Shown here one piece after another: positions 34,280 to 47,390 of a stretch of 64,000 nt of DNA. Source of the DNA: Symsagittifera roscoffensis (lineage: Eukaryota; Xenacoelomorpha; Acoela; Convolutidae); assembly GCF_963678635.1 (NCBI RefSeq), contig NC_087069.1:48130276-48194275 (forward strand). The letters are read 5' to 3'. How positions within the stretch are numbered: position 1 is the first letter of the stretch; every line of letters begins with the position of its first letter. A program made the translations under genes and the position numbers. The notes below the pieces were generated by a model. That model searched no databases and was not told where the DNA came from. It worked only from the letters and a program-made list of their open reading frames with translations.

Positions 34280-35660
34280 ACGAACACGATCGATAGAAGA
34301 ATGGTTGAAAATGACATGCGGCTGGTAGAGCTGAAGACGGTAAGCGAGCAAAGTCTGAGTGACAGGTACTGTATTTTTGAAGGATGATTGATCAATCTCT
34401 AAAAACCACAATTTTTCAATGGTTTTCATTTGAAAAATCATAATTTTGAATCAAACTTATAAACCCACAGAAGTGAAGCAATTGTGTAATCAGATAAACA
34501 GTAAGTACAACATTTTTAAATTCAAGATTTATTTAGTCGATAGAGCATTTTATGAAATAGCTCAAAATGCTTACGCCTTTTTTTTTTGAAATAAATAGCA
34601 AGTCTTTCTGCATTGAGGCTCAAAAATGTAATTCCTCAAAGTAAAAATTACTAACAAATTTTATTCTGGCAAATTAAACATATCTTTCTTACTAGTTCCA
34701 GCTTAAGATAACACAACATAATTGACGTTTATCGAAATGCATTGAAACTACAAAATGGCTTTTACAAGTTTTCGGAAACTGCTGTAGCCAAATTGGTGTG
34801 AGAGCATTGCTTAGTGTGAAACAGCTATCGTCCTGACGGAATCCGAAGATTCAGGTAGAGTGTTGATCATAAGGCTGGATTTTTTTCTTACTATTTTAAA
34901 CAGCTAGCGGTTTTTCGAAGACAAGTCTTTTTAATAGAGAAGACAAATATCGATGCAAAATTTGAATAACTGCTTTCCTTAAAAGTCGCAAATTAGTTTT
35001 CACCTACTTTATTCGATGGCCACTCTGTTTTATCATATATATTGGCAAACAAATAACAGTTTCCCCCAGCTACTAGGTCCGCTTTGATGGATATTTTCAA
35101 AAATTTGGTTAGCACAATAAAATTAATAGGAAGTACTAAACGTTTTCTAGAAGTTTTCTAGAAGTAATTGTTTCATTTTTATTATAAAAAGTGGTATATG
35201 CAAGTCTTAGAAATGGCTGCAGCAAAATTAATAAGCACTTTTGGCTTTCATTGGTGTTCTCGTTTTTCAAGATCTTTAGCCACTTCAACTTATTAGCTCT
35301 TTCAACCTTTCTATTAAATCAAAGATTTTGTCATAGATTTCAGACGTTTTTCAGTCTCCTGTGGATACGGAAAATGGAAATGTCGAAATTTTCAAGCCAA
35401 TTTCATTATTTTAGAGTTTTCAGTATTTCGTAATTTTTCTTTGTTTTTACCTTCATTTGGCTTAAAGAAAATTTTCATTCTTATTTCGGCCAAATTGATC
35501 ATTAATTTTTGCCTAAATAGAGGTGGCGGCCGCCGCACTTGACGAATTTTCCTTTCTTCGAGATTCAGCAATAAAACATGCATTTTTGAAGGGAATCGTT
35601 CACCGCAGCCAACAGTTAAGCTACGCTGCCAAAATCTTGGCTTTCCTTTATACCATATAA
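34280..35660 (+). CDS. Candidate three-exon gene fragment, unidentified
   Basis: Candidate exons: 34280-34339 (acceptor GATCGTGCAG, donor GACG/GTAAGC), encoding TNTIDRRMVENDMRLVELKT; 34815-34854 (acceptor GCATTGCTTAG, donor TTCAG/GTAGAG), encoding CETAIVLTESEDS; and 35521-35660 (acceptor CTAAATAG), encoding EVAAAALDEFSFLRDSAIKH and ending ILAFLYTI and TAA. Phases 0 and 1 match, and the joined frame stays open to the stop. The first exon has a competing donor at 34366. The first part is charged and could be helical. A possible extra exon at 34471-34500 would break the frame and was left out. The 5' end is unknown, and so is the function. Confidence 0.35.
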
Positions 35661-35689
35661 TTTGGTTGCATATAGATATATAACGTCAT

Positions 35690-35935
35690 TTTACATGTAA
35701 ACAAGCCAATACCCCCAAACTTTAGAAGGGAAAACATGCACCAACCAAAATTTAATTCCTTCCCGTTTCCATAAAGTGGCTGGAAAATTACCAATTTTAA
35801 CCCCCCTTAAAACATGCGTGCCCGAAAAAGTAGGGGCTTTAACCCCTTTGGGGTTAAAAGTGGTAAGTACAACGGCACATCGAAAAAAAGGGGGGCTAAA
35901 AGTGGTCATTTCCCTAGCCACTTTTACTATACTAC
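35690..35935. other. GC-richer patch with 9-bp hairpin
   Basis: TTTAACCCC (35838-35846) and GGGGTTAAA (35850-35858) are exact inverted repeats with a 3-base loop. Further AAAAGTGG and CCACTTTTA motifs surround it. A minus-strand open frame of 76 codons spans the patch but is low in information and overlaps the hairpin. This looks like a repeat fragment and sits exactly where the polymerase pseudogene breaks off. Confidence 0.4.
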
Positions 35936-35940
35936 TATCG

Positions 35941-38900
35941 TGTGTCTAGATCTGTCCATAATTTGATAACTGTACGAACTGTTACCGAGAAGCTTCATGG
36001 TCTCAACAAAACATCCAGAGTGTGGAGCCTCGTCTCCTTCTCGCCGAGCATCAACAACAGATTGAACAAAGTTTTTGAAATATTTTTTAAGTACTCAACA
36101 AACCAATAAAACTTTGTACATCGAAAGCCAAGACTTAGATCGAAGTGAAGAAGGAGAGTGATGACTGTAGCATTTTCCAATCAACAGGCAATCAACAATC
36201 GTTGTGGATATTCAACAAATCATTCTCTTCGACATAGGTTTTCATGTAATCCCCAATTATCGTTTTGGCAGACGTCAATGTTTTTAAATATGCAGGAAAT
36301 TTTGAAAACTCGTCGGAAACTTTTAAATTGCTTTGCACTTATCCAAAAAGAGATCAGTTTTTCTTAGGTAAACAATCAGCAGACAGGTGTCATATATGAA
36401 GAAAAATTTGTCTTGACATGATTCTTGACAGAAGAATCTGTTTTATACAGAACACTCTCACCCACCACTCACACTCTCACATTTACTGAATATTGTAAAC
36501 TTTTTCTTTTATATACTATTGTCTCAACTCATCCATTTCTTTCTTCATATTTCCCCTTTCAATGTTTTGTTCTGACAAAGATGGAAGGGTTTCTAGGCAG
36601 GAGCAGAGGTTTTAGTAGCAACATATATCTTCAAATACTATTTTACAGTGATTGCAGTAGCCATCAACATGGAAACTGTCTGTTTTCTTCTGCTTTGTGG
36701 TTGCGTAAAAACTCTAAACTTTAGACTCTGGCCTCAATTCTCGGTAGAAGGACATAATCTTGATCTCGAAATTTGATCTAGCTTCAAACCGATCAGTTTC
36801 AGACTAATGCTCCAATCTTGAGTGAAGACCGGCTGGCATCTCTTGGCACATTCAAAATGGATATAATTGGCTAGCGTCAATTCCAACTACTGTTTTGCAA
36901 ACATTTTACGAGTTAGGAATTTAAGTTTAATCAACAACATTTTTTCGCATAACAACTATTAATGGACCACCAATCTTGTCTTCTCTTATTTTCTCATACG
37001 CATCCATCAAATAACGGGCAGAGTTTGTGATATGTCGATTTGTGTAAGCAGATATTTGCAAAGGTTTATCCGAGTTTCAGCATGTCGATTTCCTTATCAT
37101 GTTAAAACTCTACCACTTTTTGCATAGCTTCCAGAATAGGCACATCATTTTTGTTGCTATACCATCGTTAGAAGTCTTTAAAAGTAATCATGCTGTGTTG
37201 TTTCCAAATGCTTTTCAAAAAGAGTAATTTTCGAAATCTATTGGTGGAACTGATTGAATTATTACATTTTTCAGCGCACTTTTTTGATCAAGTCTTCAAT
37301 TAACTAGTTTTTGTTAATCGTTGAAATCTTACTCCAGGGGCTGTGATTTCTCAGTTCGCTAAAAAAGGCTTCATATGGAGACAATTCCGTACAGTCAAGC
37401 TTGTCTGGAGTGTCAAACCATTCGCAGGGGAAAAATTTTGTTTTCACTGGCTTTATAGGCTTTTGGAATTAAATTAATTGTTGTTATTCCTCCAAGAAAT
37501 TTCATTATGTCTAGAAATTGTACATCTTCTTTTTTGAAATCATTTGCTTTTCAAAGGAACGTTGGTTCGATTTCTGTATCACACATAAGATACGGGATCA
37601 AACACAATTTGATGAGGTTCAAATCGTATCTGCCGCTAAGTAAACGAGCACCAGTAAGGTTTCAGCACAGCGCTTTTATTGCTGTTTCAAATCGATAAGC
37701 TGATATTTTTGAGTTCTCAAAAATTGTGTCGACATGTCCTGCTCCTCTTCATATTCAACACATTCATCTTCATTATTGGAACTTCTAGTGTTTTAATTGA
37801 AATTCTAGTGTAGAAAATATCAAAACTTTTTTTGACTCGATAATTGAGTGTTTTTATTATCTTGAAATTTGGTTCTCATTTGTAACCTGCCCCTTTTAGC
37901 CAGAAGTTTTGAAAACAAAAGCAATTATTATGAGTTCTCGATCTTTTTGAGACAAAAAATCTAGATCATCTTGCAAAATTGAAGATATTGAGAGGGAAGG
38001 GGGAGTGCTTTCCAATCCAAGTAGTTGTTTCTATTGCTTTCAATTCGTCTGTGGGAACTCAAATTCATTCGAAATCAAAAGCAATCAATATCATACGAAG
38101 GAATGATATGATTGCCGAATGTTGGCAGTTTTGCGGTTTTTTCAAATTTTCCAATACTTCGCTTAGCTAATTCTCCAACACATTCTCCTTCCTAAATGAC
38201 AAAATTATATATGAATATGTTGCGTTCAACTATTCCCTCGACAAGAGGTAAATCATCAGTGCATCAAAGATCGTATCCAGATTTTGATGCGAACTCTGTA
38301 AACAGCAGAGATGTATGAACATCGATTTTACTATGACCGCGTAGGTACATTGTTGGCGAACGGAAAAGAGAGAGAGATGATCTTTGAATGGTTAGTTATC
38401 TTTGTCCGATAAAAGACAGTTCACTTGAGTATGTCGTAATAAAAATTCAGGTACGACCGATTCCGGACATCCCAGTGGGATGTTTTTTATTAGTGCAGCG
38501 AAAACTGTAACATTCGTGATCAGCTTGAACCTCCATTTTGTGGTCTGGCGTTCTTGGATGCATTGCTCCACGATATCAAATTTCTCAATTTTTCCTAGTT
38601 TGTAATCAAATTGGTTTTTTACACAGTAATGGCGGTTTTTCGAACAACAAAGTAAAGTTTTCGTGTGCATAGTAGTACCGATTATCTGCTGTTTTGACAT
38701 TACGAAGAGCAAGATTAATTTTTGCGGCTGAATCGAACTTGTTGAAGACTTTTTCAAGCTCCTCGTTGATAGTTTTGGTATCTAACTTTGATATTTGAAA
38801 GTTAAAAACTTTATGTCTCCCATTCTTCATCTCAGTATCCACCAGAAAATGTTGACACACACTCAGCTCCTCCTTGAGTTTCTCTCCATCTTCCCCTTCC

Positions 38901-39230
38901 TCCACTACAATCTTGTTCAAGTCTGCCGCCTTATCAATTCATTTTCGTTGTTTTCTCCGATGTTGTTGGAGAGAGTAGTAACTCGCGAACTCATTCTCGG
39001 AAGATGAGCAAACCCTTGATTGCTTGCAAGTTGATGGAGCATGCTTCTTGGCCACATGATAATTCAATTCTTGTTGATTGTAAGCGAAATAATTACAATC
39101 AGGAGAAGAAATATTTCCTTTGGTACATCTCCTTCGAGGTCGAGCTGCGTTTTGGCGAATATACAAATTTCTTGTCCACACACTGCACTTTCTTGTTTCT
39201 ATTCAGCGACGGCATCTAAAAAATGGAATA
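35941..39230 (-). pseudogene. Decayed B-family DNA polymerase of a mobile element
   Basis: Reading the minus strand from 39230 downward, the coding signal jumps between frames and is cut by stops. An N-terminal C2H2-like finger region (CNYFAYNQQELNYHVAKKH) lies at about 39181-38939. A charged linker and conserved blocks follow (EEGEDGEKLKEELS; KWRFKLITNVTVFAALI at about 38500). Between 38390 and 37300 there are broken pieces such as DDLPLVEGIVERNIFIY and FPCEWFDTPDKLD. A polymerase motif A, GIDASQLYPF, is at about 36855-36893, and a motif B-like MKLLGNSSYSYQIMD at about 35950-36000. Motif order fits a protein-primed type B polymerase of the kind carried by large virus-like DNA transposons of invertebrates. 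Motif C (the catalytic YxDTD) is absent because similarity ends at about 35940. With many frameshifts and stops it cannot make a protein. Confidence 0.7.
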
Positions 39231-40800
39231 TTTATCAATTATCAAAATAAACAAATTAGTACTTGCCAGGTGTCAAAGTGGGAGTTTTGAAATATTCCAA
39301 AAGTTTTTTCAGTGATTCATGTTTCTTTGAATTTTTGGGAAACATTTTTTTTTCAAGTAGTTATAAAATGTAAAGAACGATGGTTTTAGCGCAAAAGAAA
39401 TTCAGAATGAATTACTTTTCATTGCTGTCACTCAAAGAAAAGTAACCAAACATATTCGATTTTAACCGAACAGAAATGACAACTAATAAAACTGAAATAA
39501 TGTTTGGTTTCTTACGTTATTTGAAAAAAGTCTATTAAAAAACACTTGATTTTCTCGAATAATTCTACATGAAAAAAAAATTCCACTTTATTTTCTAGTT
39601 GATGAAGTAGACGTTGACTGTTACTTTTTTCATAAATTTTTGGGCGTTAATGTTGGCCAAAATAGAGCTCTCTGAGTACCTAACATATTGCGTATCAAAG
39701 CTCAAAATTACAGCTGAATTACACCTGACAAGGAAAAAAAAATTCATGCAATCTAAAAATTGGAAACTAATCAAAAAATCGTATAATTTTATAACAAAGA
39801 CTTTCATTATCTTCTACCTGATACCAAAAATTGTTTAAAAAAATCCCCAGCAGAGTTCTCTATTCCTTCAATTCTTTAAACACTTTCAAAGATCAAAATC
39901 CTGCCTGAACTGGTTTGGAATTAGACTTCCAGAGAATTGCTTGGAAAAATTCACCAACTTTGATTGACTTTCTCCAAGTTACATCGAAATCAAACAACTT
40001 GACTCTCTTCTCAAAAATCAGCAGTTTCTCGATAATTACATACAAAAAATTCAATTAGTTTGATGAAAACATTATGAACATTTGTATTAAATTGTATTGT
40101 GTTTTCTTTTGTTACTCATATTGGCAATTTTTCTTGTTTTTACAGAAAACAACATCAATTTTAACTTTGCGATCGCTTTTGTGTAATTTTTTTAGTCGAT
40201 GGATTTAGTTCTCTAAAAGAGCTCTCTGAATTGGATACAACACAATAACCTAAAAGAACATTTTTGTGATTGAAAACGACAATGTCTACGAATTCCTAAA
40301 GTGGAACTTTACTTCTGATTGGACACGACTCTTCCGACTAAAAACTCCATTTAATGGAGCAGAAATTTGATTGGACACGACTACAGACCGAATAACAAAA
40401 GTCAATTTTGATTGGTTTAGCCTACACATTCGAGCTGATGGTACCCCTCACTCTCAACTAAAAATCATTTTATTTTCAATCTAAGAACCATCAACTACCT
40501 AATCAGCTCTAAATACATTAATTTCCACTTAACTTCCATCAACTACCGCCTCTCTGAACTGTAAATCAGTCGTTCCTTTTACTCTGTATCTTTTACTCAA
40601 CTTATCGCTCAAAATGATCTTCTCAGTGCAAACCAGCAATTTTATGTTCTCGGTAGAGTTTCCGCCTGATCTAGTACAAATCCAAGTGCGAGAACAGTTA
40701 TGAAGTTTTTCTAGCATGATTGGACTTCCCCATCCAAGTCTGGCCCTTGTTGGAAGCGATACGCAGTGATTTCAACGAACATCATTGAACGTAACTACCC
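39231..40800. other. AT-rich stretch without a supported gene
   Basis: No exon or repeat is convincing. A direct repeat of TGATTGGACACGACT occurs at about 40316 and 40371. A minus-strand frame at 40529-40717 has no supporting context. Confidence 0.35.
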
Positions 40801-41060
40801 ATGACAGAGAACCAACTTGGAGAAATGAAAATGATGGAGGAAGTGGCTGAGCAGGTGGGAATGAACTACACCGACACTTCTGACTCTAGAAATGTGGCTC
40901 AACCAGTCGACAATTTCCTCTTTACTTGGGAGGATCAGCCGAGAACCCCATCACATTAAATGAAGATGAGGGCTTCTCAGAAACAATGACGCCTCAAAAC
41001 ACCCCTCCAAAACAATGGAACCTCGTTCAGCTCTGCGTTCTACAGAGAACTTCCATAAAT
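40801..41060 (+). pseudogene. Short coding-like segment, apparently frameshifted
   Basis: From 40801 an ATG opens MTENQLGEMKMMEEVAEQVG and runs through DNFLFTWEDQ to a TAA near 40959. Another frame then carries AENPITLNEDEGFSETMTPQ and NTPPKQWNL. Both parts are acidic, GC-richer and protein-like, and one frame shift near 40930 would connect them. The family is not recognised; it could be a decayed gene or transposon fragment. Confidence 0.3.
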
Positions 41061-41339
41061 CTCGACAGCTTTTTGATTGAATGTTTTTGTAAATATTTGA
41101 TTGTTGAGATTTACTCAGTTCTTTGTAATCAACTAAATTCTTCAATTTCATTAATATTTTGAGAATAGATGAGAAGTTCAGCCAATAAAAAACTATTAGA
41201 ACTTAATTTAGTTAATCGAATTCGTAGACATATTAAAGAAACATGATCAGTTTTTGCACACATATTAGTAAGAACAACACTAGAAAAATTTTACAGAAGT
41301 GAGAAATACCTGATGAGTTCTTGCATCTTGTCAAACAAA

Positions 41340-41620
41340 ACCCAAACACTTTTTGCATTCTTTAGAAAAAAGTGAAATGGTTTTTGCGGTTTGTCAAAAA
41401 AAATTGAAGCACATCACATAGTGTTGAAAAAAAGTGGAACACTTTTGGCATCTTGTAAAAAAAATGAAACGCTATTTGCACTTTGTAAAAAAAAAGCGAA
41501 ACACTTGTCGCATTTGTAGGAAAAAAAGTAAAACTTTTTTCACATACGAGCGGAAAACTTGAAAAGCTTGAACACGTTATTGAAAAGAAATGAAACCTTT
41601 TCCGCATTTTGTCGAAAAAA
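41340..41620. repeat. Degenerate ~42-bp minisatellite
   Basis: About seven imperfect units of the form TTTGTAAAAAAAAGTGAAAC followed by ACTTTTTGCA. Phe-rich frames on the minus strand arise from this repeat. Confidence 0.7.
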
Positions 41621-43165
41621 AAGAAAATTTTTTAACAACTTACCAAAAAAAATCATTACAGATTTCATCGCCAAATTGATAATAAATCTTTTTGAATTTT
41701 TTTTGTTCAGACTTTTTTCCTTTAGAAAACTATTTCATGCATATCTGTTGATCATAAACAAGAAAACCAATGTATTGACATAGAGAAAAGCGATAAAAGT
41801 CAACAATATAGAAATTTTCCAAGCAATAAGTCAACATTTTCTTATGCAAAAAAATTTGCGTTTTTCGCTTAATCAGCTAAGAACTAAAGTTATTTTATCT
41901 AATCTCTGCAAAAATTGGCTAAAAAATGTACCTATAAGTACCAAATGCAACTTAAATTGGACATTTATCAGATTTTAAGGTTGAATTACTACAAAAAACT
42001 AAAAGAGTGGTGGACAGATGACGTTGACCGAGATTGTATTAGATTTAACTTGTACAAAAACACAGAAAGTTCAATAAGTTCGTTGAGGAGATAAAGAGGA
42101 GATTTCAGAAAAGAAAATACTGCAAGATTTATCTACAAGATTTTCATTTGGAAGAGATAACTCAGATTGAGTGTTCGATCAGTAAAAAAAAACAAAAGAA
42201 GGGAAGAACCTTGGAAACAAAAACTGAAGAAAAGGAACATCATTTTGATTACTGTTTTGAATTCAATGCAAATACAAAATCTAGACTTGTCAGAAAATTT
42301 TTTAATCGATTATTCATTTTTACAAATCTTCCAATTGTTTATACTACAATATACCAAAAAGAAAACAAGTGTATAGTTTGGTAACTTCTTTTTTCACTGG
42401 TTAGAAAAAGAACAAAGAAAAAGAGTTTTGATCGAAATTTCAAAATATGAATTGAGTATCAAAAAAATAATGTATACTAGACAAGAATCCCTATTCATCT
42501 CATTTTGGTGTCAATTTTTTTTTGTTAGTGGTGTTATTAAAATTGATTGATTGGGAATTTTCATAAGCTTAGTTTTGTTCTGATCTGAAAATTAATTTAA
42601 AATCTGTGAATACTTCAAACAAGATCTTTAACACTTGAAAGAATGCTCGATTCTGATTGGTTGATATCCAAAAAGATTTAAAAAAAACTCCTTAAATGTA
42701 ATGCTCAATATAGAAATTCAGAGTTGAAACAGCAACATACAATTATCAGGATGAGAAAATTACTTGAAGACTTTTGGCAAAGGAAGTTTATGGTATTATT
42801 TTGCTTCGGATTATTAACATTTTGTTGAAATGATACATTTATTCAACTAAAGTTCAATTTTCAAGTACAAATTTGTTCAAATTGTATTAAGTCGGAAGAT
42901 AGTAGATGAAGCAGAAACTAAGAAAATACTAAATTGAGAAGGAAAAAAAATCGTTTTAATTCATTCGGAGTTTTGAGATAGTTTTTAGTTTATAAAGTAT
43001 ATCTTGAGAAACAATTCGACATAAAATATCTCAAAGATTCATATTTATGGGTAATTCATTTAAAAAAATTTTTTAATTTGTTTTATTAGCTAAATTTTTA
43101 TGAAAACTCAGATGTTTTGAGGATAAGTTTTATAACATAAACGCATCTCCGACATATTTGGGAAG
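41621..43165. other. AT-rich stretch without a supported gene
   Basis: Low-complexity A/T-rich sequence. A Lys/Glu-rich frame at 42148-42384 lacks splice or family support. Confidence 0.35.
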
Positions 43166-43169
43166 AAGA

Positions 43170-44735
43170 TATATGAAGCATAAAACAACATTTTGCTTTC
43201 AAGATCTTCATTTCCTTATTTTAGATTAAAAAATTGATGAAAAAAGATTTTTAGAGAAATTAACCTGGAGCTTGCTGAAAAGTTTGAACAAAGTGATATT
43301 TTAGCAGAAAGCCATGCAGGTTCTCTTAATTATACGAAATTTAACAAAAAATTTTTTAATTAGACACACAGTATGGGTTTTGACCTGGTTATCTCCAATT
43401 TTTTTCATCAAAAACTAGGTAAAACTATAGAATTTTTTGCTTAGTAAATTTCGCAATACTGTTCAATTTTTACAGTTTGCACCTTGATGTCTTGTTCTAA
43501 ATCGATTTCTTTTAAATTGCGTTCTTTTAGAAGTTCTTATATGAAAGAGGTTACATGAAGTATAAATGAAAAGTTTGCTTTTAAGATCTACATTTCATTA
43601 TTTTGTATAAAAAAAAAACAAAAAAAAATTGATGGAAAAAATTTCTAGAGAATTTAACATGGATCTTGCTGAAAAATTCTAAATAAAAAATTATTTTAGC
43701 AGAACCACATGCAGCTTCTCTTAGTTATACAAAAGTTAACAAAAAAATTTTAATAAGACACACAGTATAGGTTTTGTTCTGGTTATCTCCAAATTTTTTC
43801 TTCAAAAATTAGGGAAAACTATAGAGTTTTTTGCTTAGTAAATTTCGCAATACTAATCATTTTTTACAGTTTGCACCTTGATGTCTTTTTCTAAATCGAT
43901 TTCTTTTAAATTGCGTTCTTTTAGAAGTTCTTAGATGGAAGAGGTTACATGAAGCATAAATGAAAAGTTTGCTTTTAAGATCTACAATTCATTATTTTGT
44001 ATAAAAAGAAAATAAAAAAAAAAATTGATGGAAAAAAATTCCAGAGAATTTAACATGGATCTTGCTGAAAAATTCTAAATAAAAAATTATTTTAGCAGAA
44101 CCACATGCAGGTTCTCTTAATTATACAAAATTTAACGAAAAATTTTTTAATTAGACACACAGTATGGGTTTTGACTTGGTTATCTCCAATTTTTTTCATC
44201 AAAAACTAGGTAAAACTATAGAATTTTTTGCTTAGTAAATTTCGCAATACTATTCATTTTTTACAGTTTGCACCTTGATGTCTTTTTCTAAATCGATTTC
44301 TTTTAAATTGCGTTCTTTTAGAAGTTCTTAGATGGAAGAGGTTACATGAAGCATAAATGAAAAGTTTGCTTTTAAGATCTACAGTTCATTATTTTGTATA
44401 AAAAGAAAATTAAAAAAAAATTGATGGAAAAAGATTTCTAAAGAAATGAACATGTATCTTGCTGAAACAGTCTAAATAAAAAATTAATTTAGCAGAACCA
44501 CATGCAACTTCTCTTAATTATGTGAAATTTAACATAAAAACTTTTAATTAGACACAAAGTATAGATTTTGTTCTGGTTATCTTCAATTTTTTTTTCAAAA
44601 ATTAGGTATAACTATAAAGTTTTTGCTTAGTAAATTTCGCAAAATTATTCAATTGTTACAGTTTTTACCTTGATGTCTTCTTCTAAGTCGATTTTTTGAA
44701 AAAGTTTCTTTTAGAAGTTCTGAAGTTCTTAGATG
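43170..44735 (+). repeat. Four tandem ~390-bp satellite units
   Basis: The landmark CATGAAGCATAAATGAAAAG recurs at about 43171 (diverged), 43554, 43948 and 44344. Each is followed by AAGATCTACATTTCATTATT, CTTGCTGAAAAATTCTAAAT, CATGCAGGTTCTCTTAATTA, ATTAGACACACAGTATGGGT and CACCTTGATGTCTTTTTCTA. Units 2 to 4 are closer to each other than to unit 1. Non-coding. Confidence 0.85.
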
Positions 44736-46320
44736 ATGCAGAATTTAGGAACTAGGTTCCCTTGCGTGTTTTTACTTACGAAGGTTTTCAGATTATAAAC
44801 AACAGAGCTGCTCTTAATTTGTTCTAAGGACTCAACATAAAAAACCACCTTTATATTCTCGGTTTTTATATGGGCTTTTGGATGCTTTAACAAGCGTCGA
44901 AGATTTCTCATTGAGACTTTTTTCAGAAATTTTCCGACAAAAATAAACAACAAAAAGCGATTTAGTAAATTTTTTGCAAGGAATCTGCTAGTTAATGATT
45001 TCAAAAGTTGTATTTTTGCTCAAATATTTTATTGTCGCAATTGAACAAGGGAACTTAAAGGAAAACCTGTTTAAATTACTTTGTAATAATCAGACGTTAT
45101 CAGTTATAATTTATCTCTGCCATCAAATTGTTCATTCAGTTGATACTATTTTCCTCCTGAATTTACCAGTTCTGAATAAATTTACTGGCAAATTGAATTC
45201 AATAGAGAAAACGTTTATTGGGCAGAAATCAAGAAAAACTTTAAAACATAGAACATCTCTACATAAAAATCATTAAAAAAGGTTGCAGAAACAACCGAGA
45301 GATAAAACTAATTACGAAGAAGATTTTGTTGAATTTCATCCAATATCTACTACATTTAAAGAACAATATACACCTATTTTAATCACCTTTAGCAGTAAAC
45401 TACTCATTTTTCATCGATGATCTGAAAATTTTTATTAATAACGTGAAAAAATTTTCAGAAGTTGTAATTTTTGTTAATTTGGGTTAATCATGGAAAAAAA
45501 TGAGCAGGAGTTGAACCATGGAGTTCAATCTAGGCTTTTCATTGAATATTGCCCTTATTGATCATGTGGATTGAGTTTCTTAGATACATTTTTCCTGAAT
45601 TGGACTAAAAACCAGTTATTTTTACAAATAGAAGGTCAAAATGAAAAATTTCGGATAGATTTGATTATATCTTACTTTATTTTATCGAAAATTATGATTA
45701 ATTACACTATTTTCCCGATAAATGTGAAGTTTCAATATTGATTCAGCTAAAATGAACTTAGTATGTTCAAAGCAATAAAAAACTTGCTTTTTACCTGAAA
45801 CTAGACAAACTTGTTGAAAAATCCATATTTTTGTTCAAAGTTTTTTATTACTGCCCCAACATGATGCCAATTAAAATACAATTTGAGCTTAGTTTTAAAC
45901 TCTACACGTATGTATACTTTTTTGATTAGATCAGAAGCAACAAAAAACTACCCAAAACCTTGAAAAGTTTGGAGTTCTTACCAAAAATTTGAAATTTTTG
46001 CAAATTTTCCAAAAACTGAAACTTTTTTATTTTTTTTTAAAGTTTGACTTTTTTTGAAGTTTCAGTAGGTTTTAGCATACTTTGAGCTAGATGGAGCTAG
46101 ATGGAGTACTTTTTCAAAAAATGAGATCCTCTAAAAAAATTGTTATTAAGTCAAACTATATCAAAGTTTTTGCACATCTTACCATTGATTTACCATGAAC
46201 CAAAAAACATAATACCTTCAATACACAATCAGCACGTAATACTCACCAATTAGACAACGTTTGCCGAGATTTTTGCAAAAAAGTAAAACATGTCCACAAA
46301 AAATTTAAAAAAAAACGTTT
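44736..46320. other. AT-rich stretch without a supported gene
   Basis: No splice-supported gene is seen. Frames at 44729-45004 (minus) and 44995-45276 (plus) overlap only at their ends and show no known motif. The direct repeat GAGCTAGATGGAGCTAGATG occurs at about 46083. Confidence 0.35.
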
Positions 46321-46600
46321 TTCTTACCATTCTTTTACCATCACACTGAAACTTTACCATTCCCTATCTTAATTCATTGGTAAACCTATTCCCTATCTTA
46401 ATACAATGAACTTCCAATCCTTATACGATGGGAAATCTATAAACTGTCCTTATACATGGGAAATTTGTGTGCCGAGAAAATTTTCTGAAATTTACCATCT
46501 TACCATCACACTGAAACCTTACCATTCCCTATCGTAATACATTAGGATACCTATTCCCTATCTTAATACATAGGAAATCTATTCCCTGTCCTAATACATG
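46321..46600. repeat. Minisatellite, CTATTCCCTATCTTAATACA unit
   Basis: About eight imperfect units of 25-30 bases containing TTCCCTATCTTAATACAT and TGGGAAATC, with ACCATTCCCTAT variants, followed by a run of 12 C near 46617-46628. Confidence 0.75.
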
Positions 46601-47279
46601 GGGGTCTGCACATCCACCCCCCCCCCCCCACATCTCCACCAACATATACTACTCTAGAATATACTCAATCAGTAAGTAAGTAAGCAATAAAACTGAACTG
46701 AAGTAAAACAACCAAAATGCAGGTAAAATGCAGTGCTCGTATATAAAACAATACATGGTAAAAACTGTCACGTTAGTGGCTTCGACAGTCTGATCTCTTT
46801 CATTACAGACTATCACTTTGGTGGCTTTGATAATTTTATATTGAATAGAGGCTCAATGAAACTCTCATTTCAGAATTATTTTTCACTCGCAAGTCATTAT
46901 CAACAATAGCTGTGGAAGCAAAACTGAAATTCTTGTTGTACAGGTCTTGAGGAAAACGTCTCATGTGACACAGAACAAAACCAATTGCCAGTTCCTTTTT
47001 TCCTCCTACATTGAAACCCTGCTCCTATTCTTTGCTCAACCTCTTTTTCTCATTTTCTCGCCCTGTCCATTGTAATTTCTTTTTTCGTCTTTTTTCTGGC
47101 GTCTGACAAATTTTTATTCGAACTAAATTTAGCACGAATCACTGGGTGGTTGTTTTTTTTTCTTTTGAACACAAATTCTAATAATCTCAGTTATAGGTCA
47201 GTAACAGGTTGAATTGTGCCCTTACTGAGATGGAGAGACCTGGCCGCACTCAAAAGGAAACGTTTGACTGTAAATTGGT

Positions 47280-47390
47280 CCAAGAAAGGAAAAACTACAA
47301 AAAATAGCAAAGTTAGCAAAAATTAGCAAAAATTACCGGAAAAATAGCAAAATTAGCAAAAAAAATTAGCAAAAATTAAGGCTAAAAAAA
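47280..47390. repeat. TTAGCAAAAA short tandem array (mirrored in right arm)
   Basis: Repeats of AGCAAAAATT with a single TACCGG interruption. The exact reverse complement is at about 60655-60750 in the opposite palindrome arm. Confidence 0.8.

Noticed and set aside
34471..34500. 30-base exon with good acceptor (AAACCCACAG) and donor (ACA/GTAAGT)
   Set aside because: Including it breaks the frame joining the flanking candidate exons; in the remaining phases it hits stops or needs a weak upstream donor.
41362..41607. Phe-rich minus-strand frame
   Set aside because: It is a by-product of the ~42-bp A-rich minisatellite.
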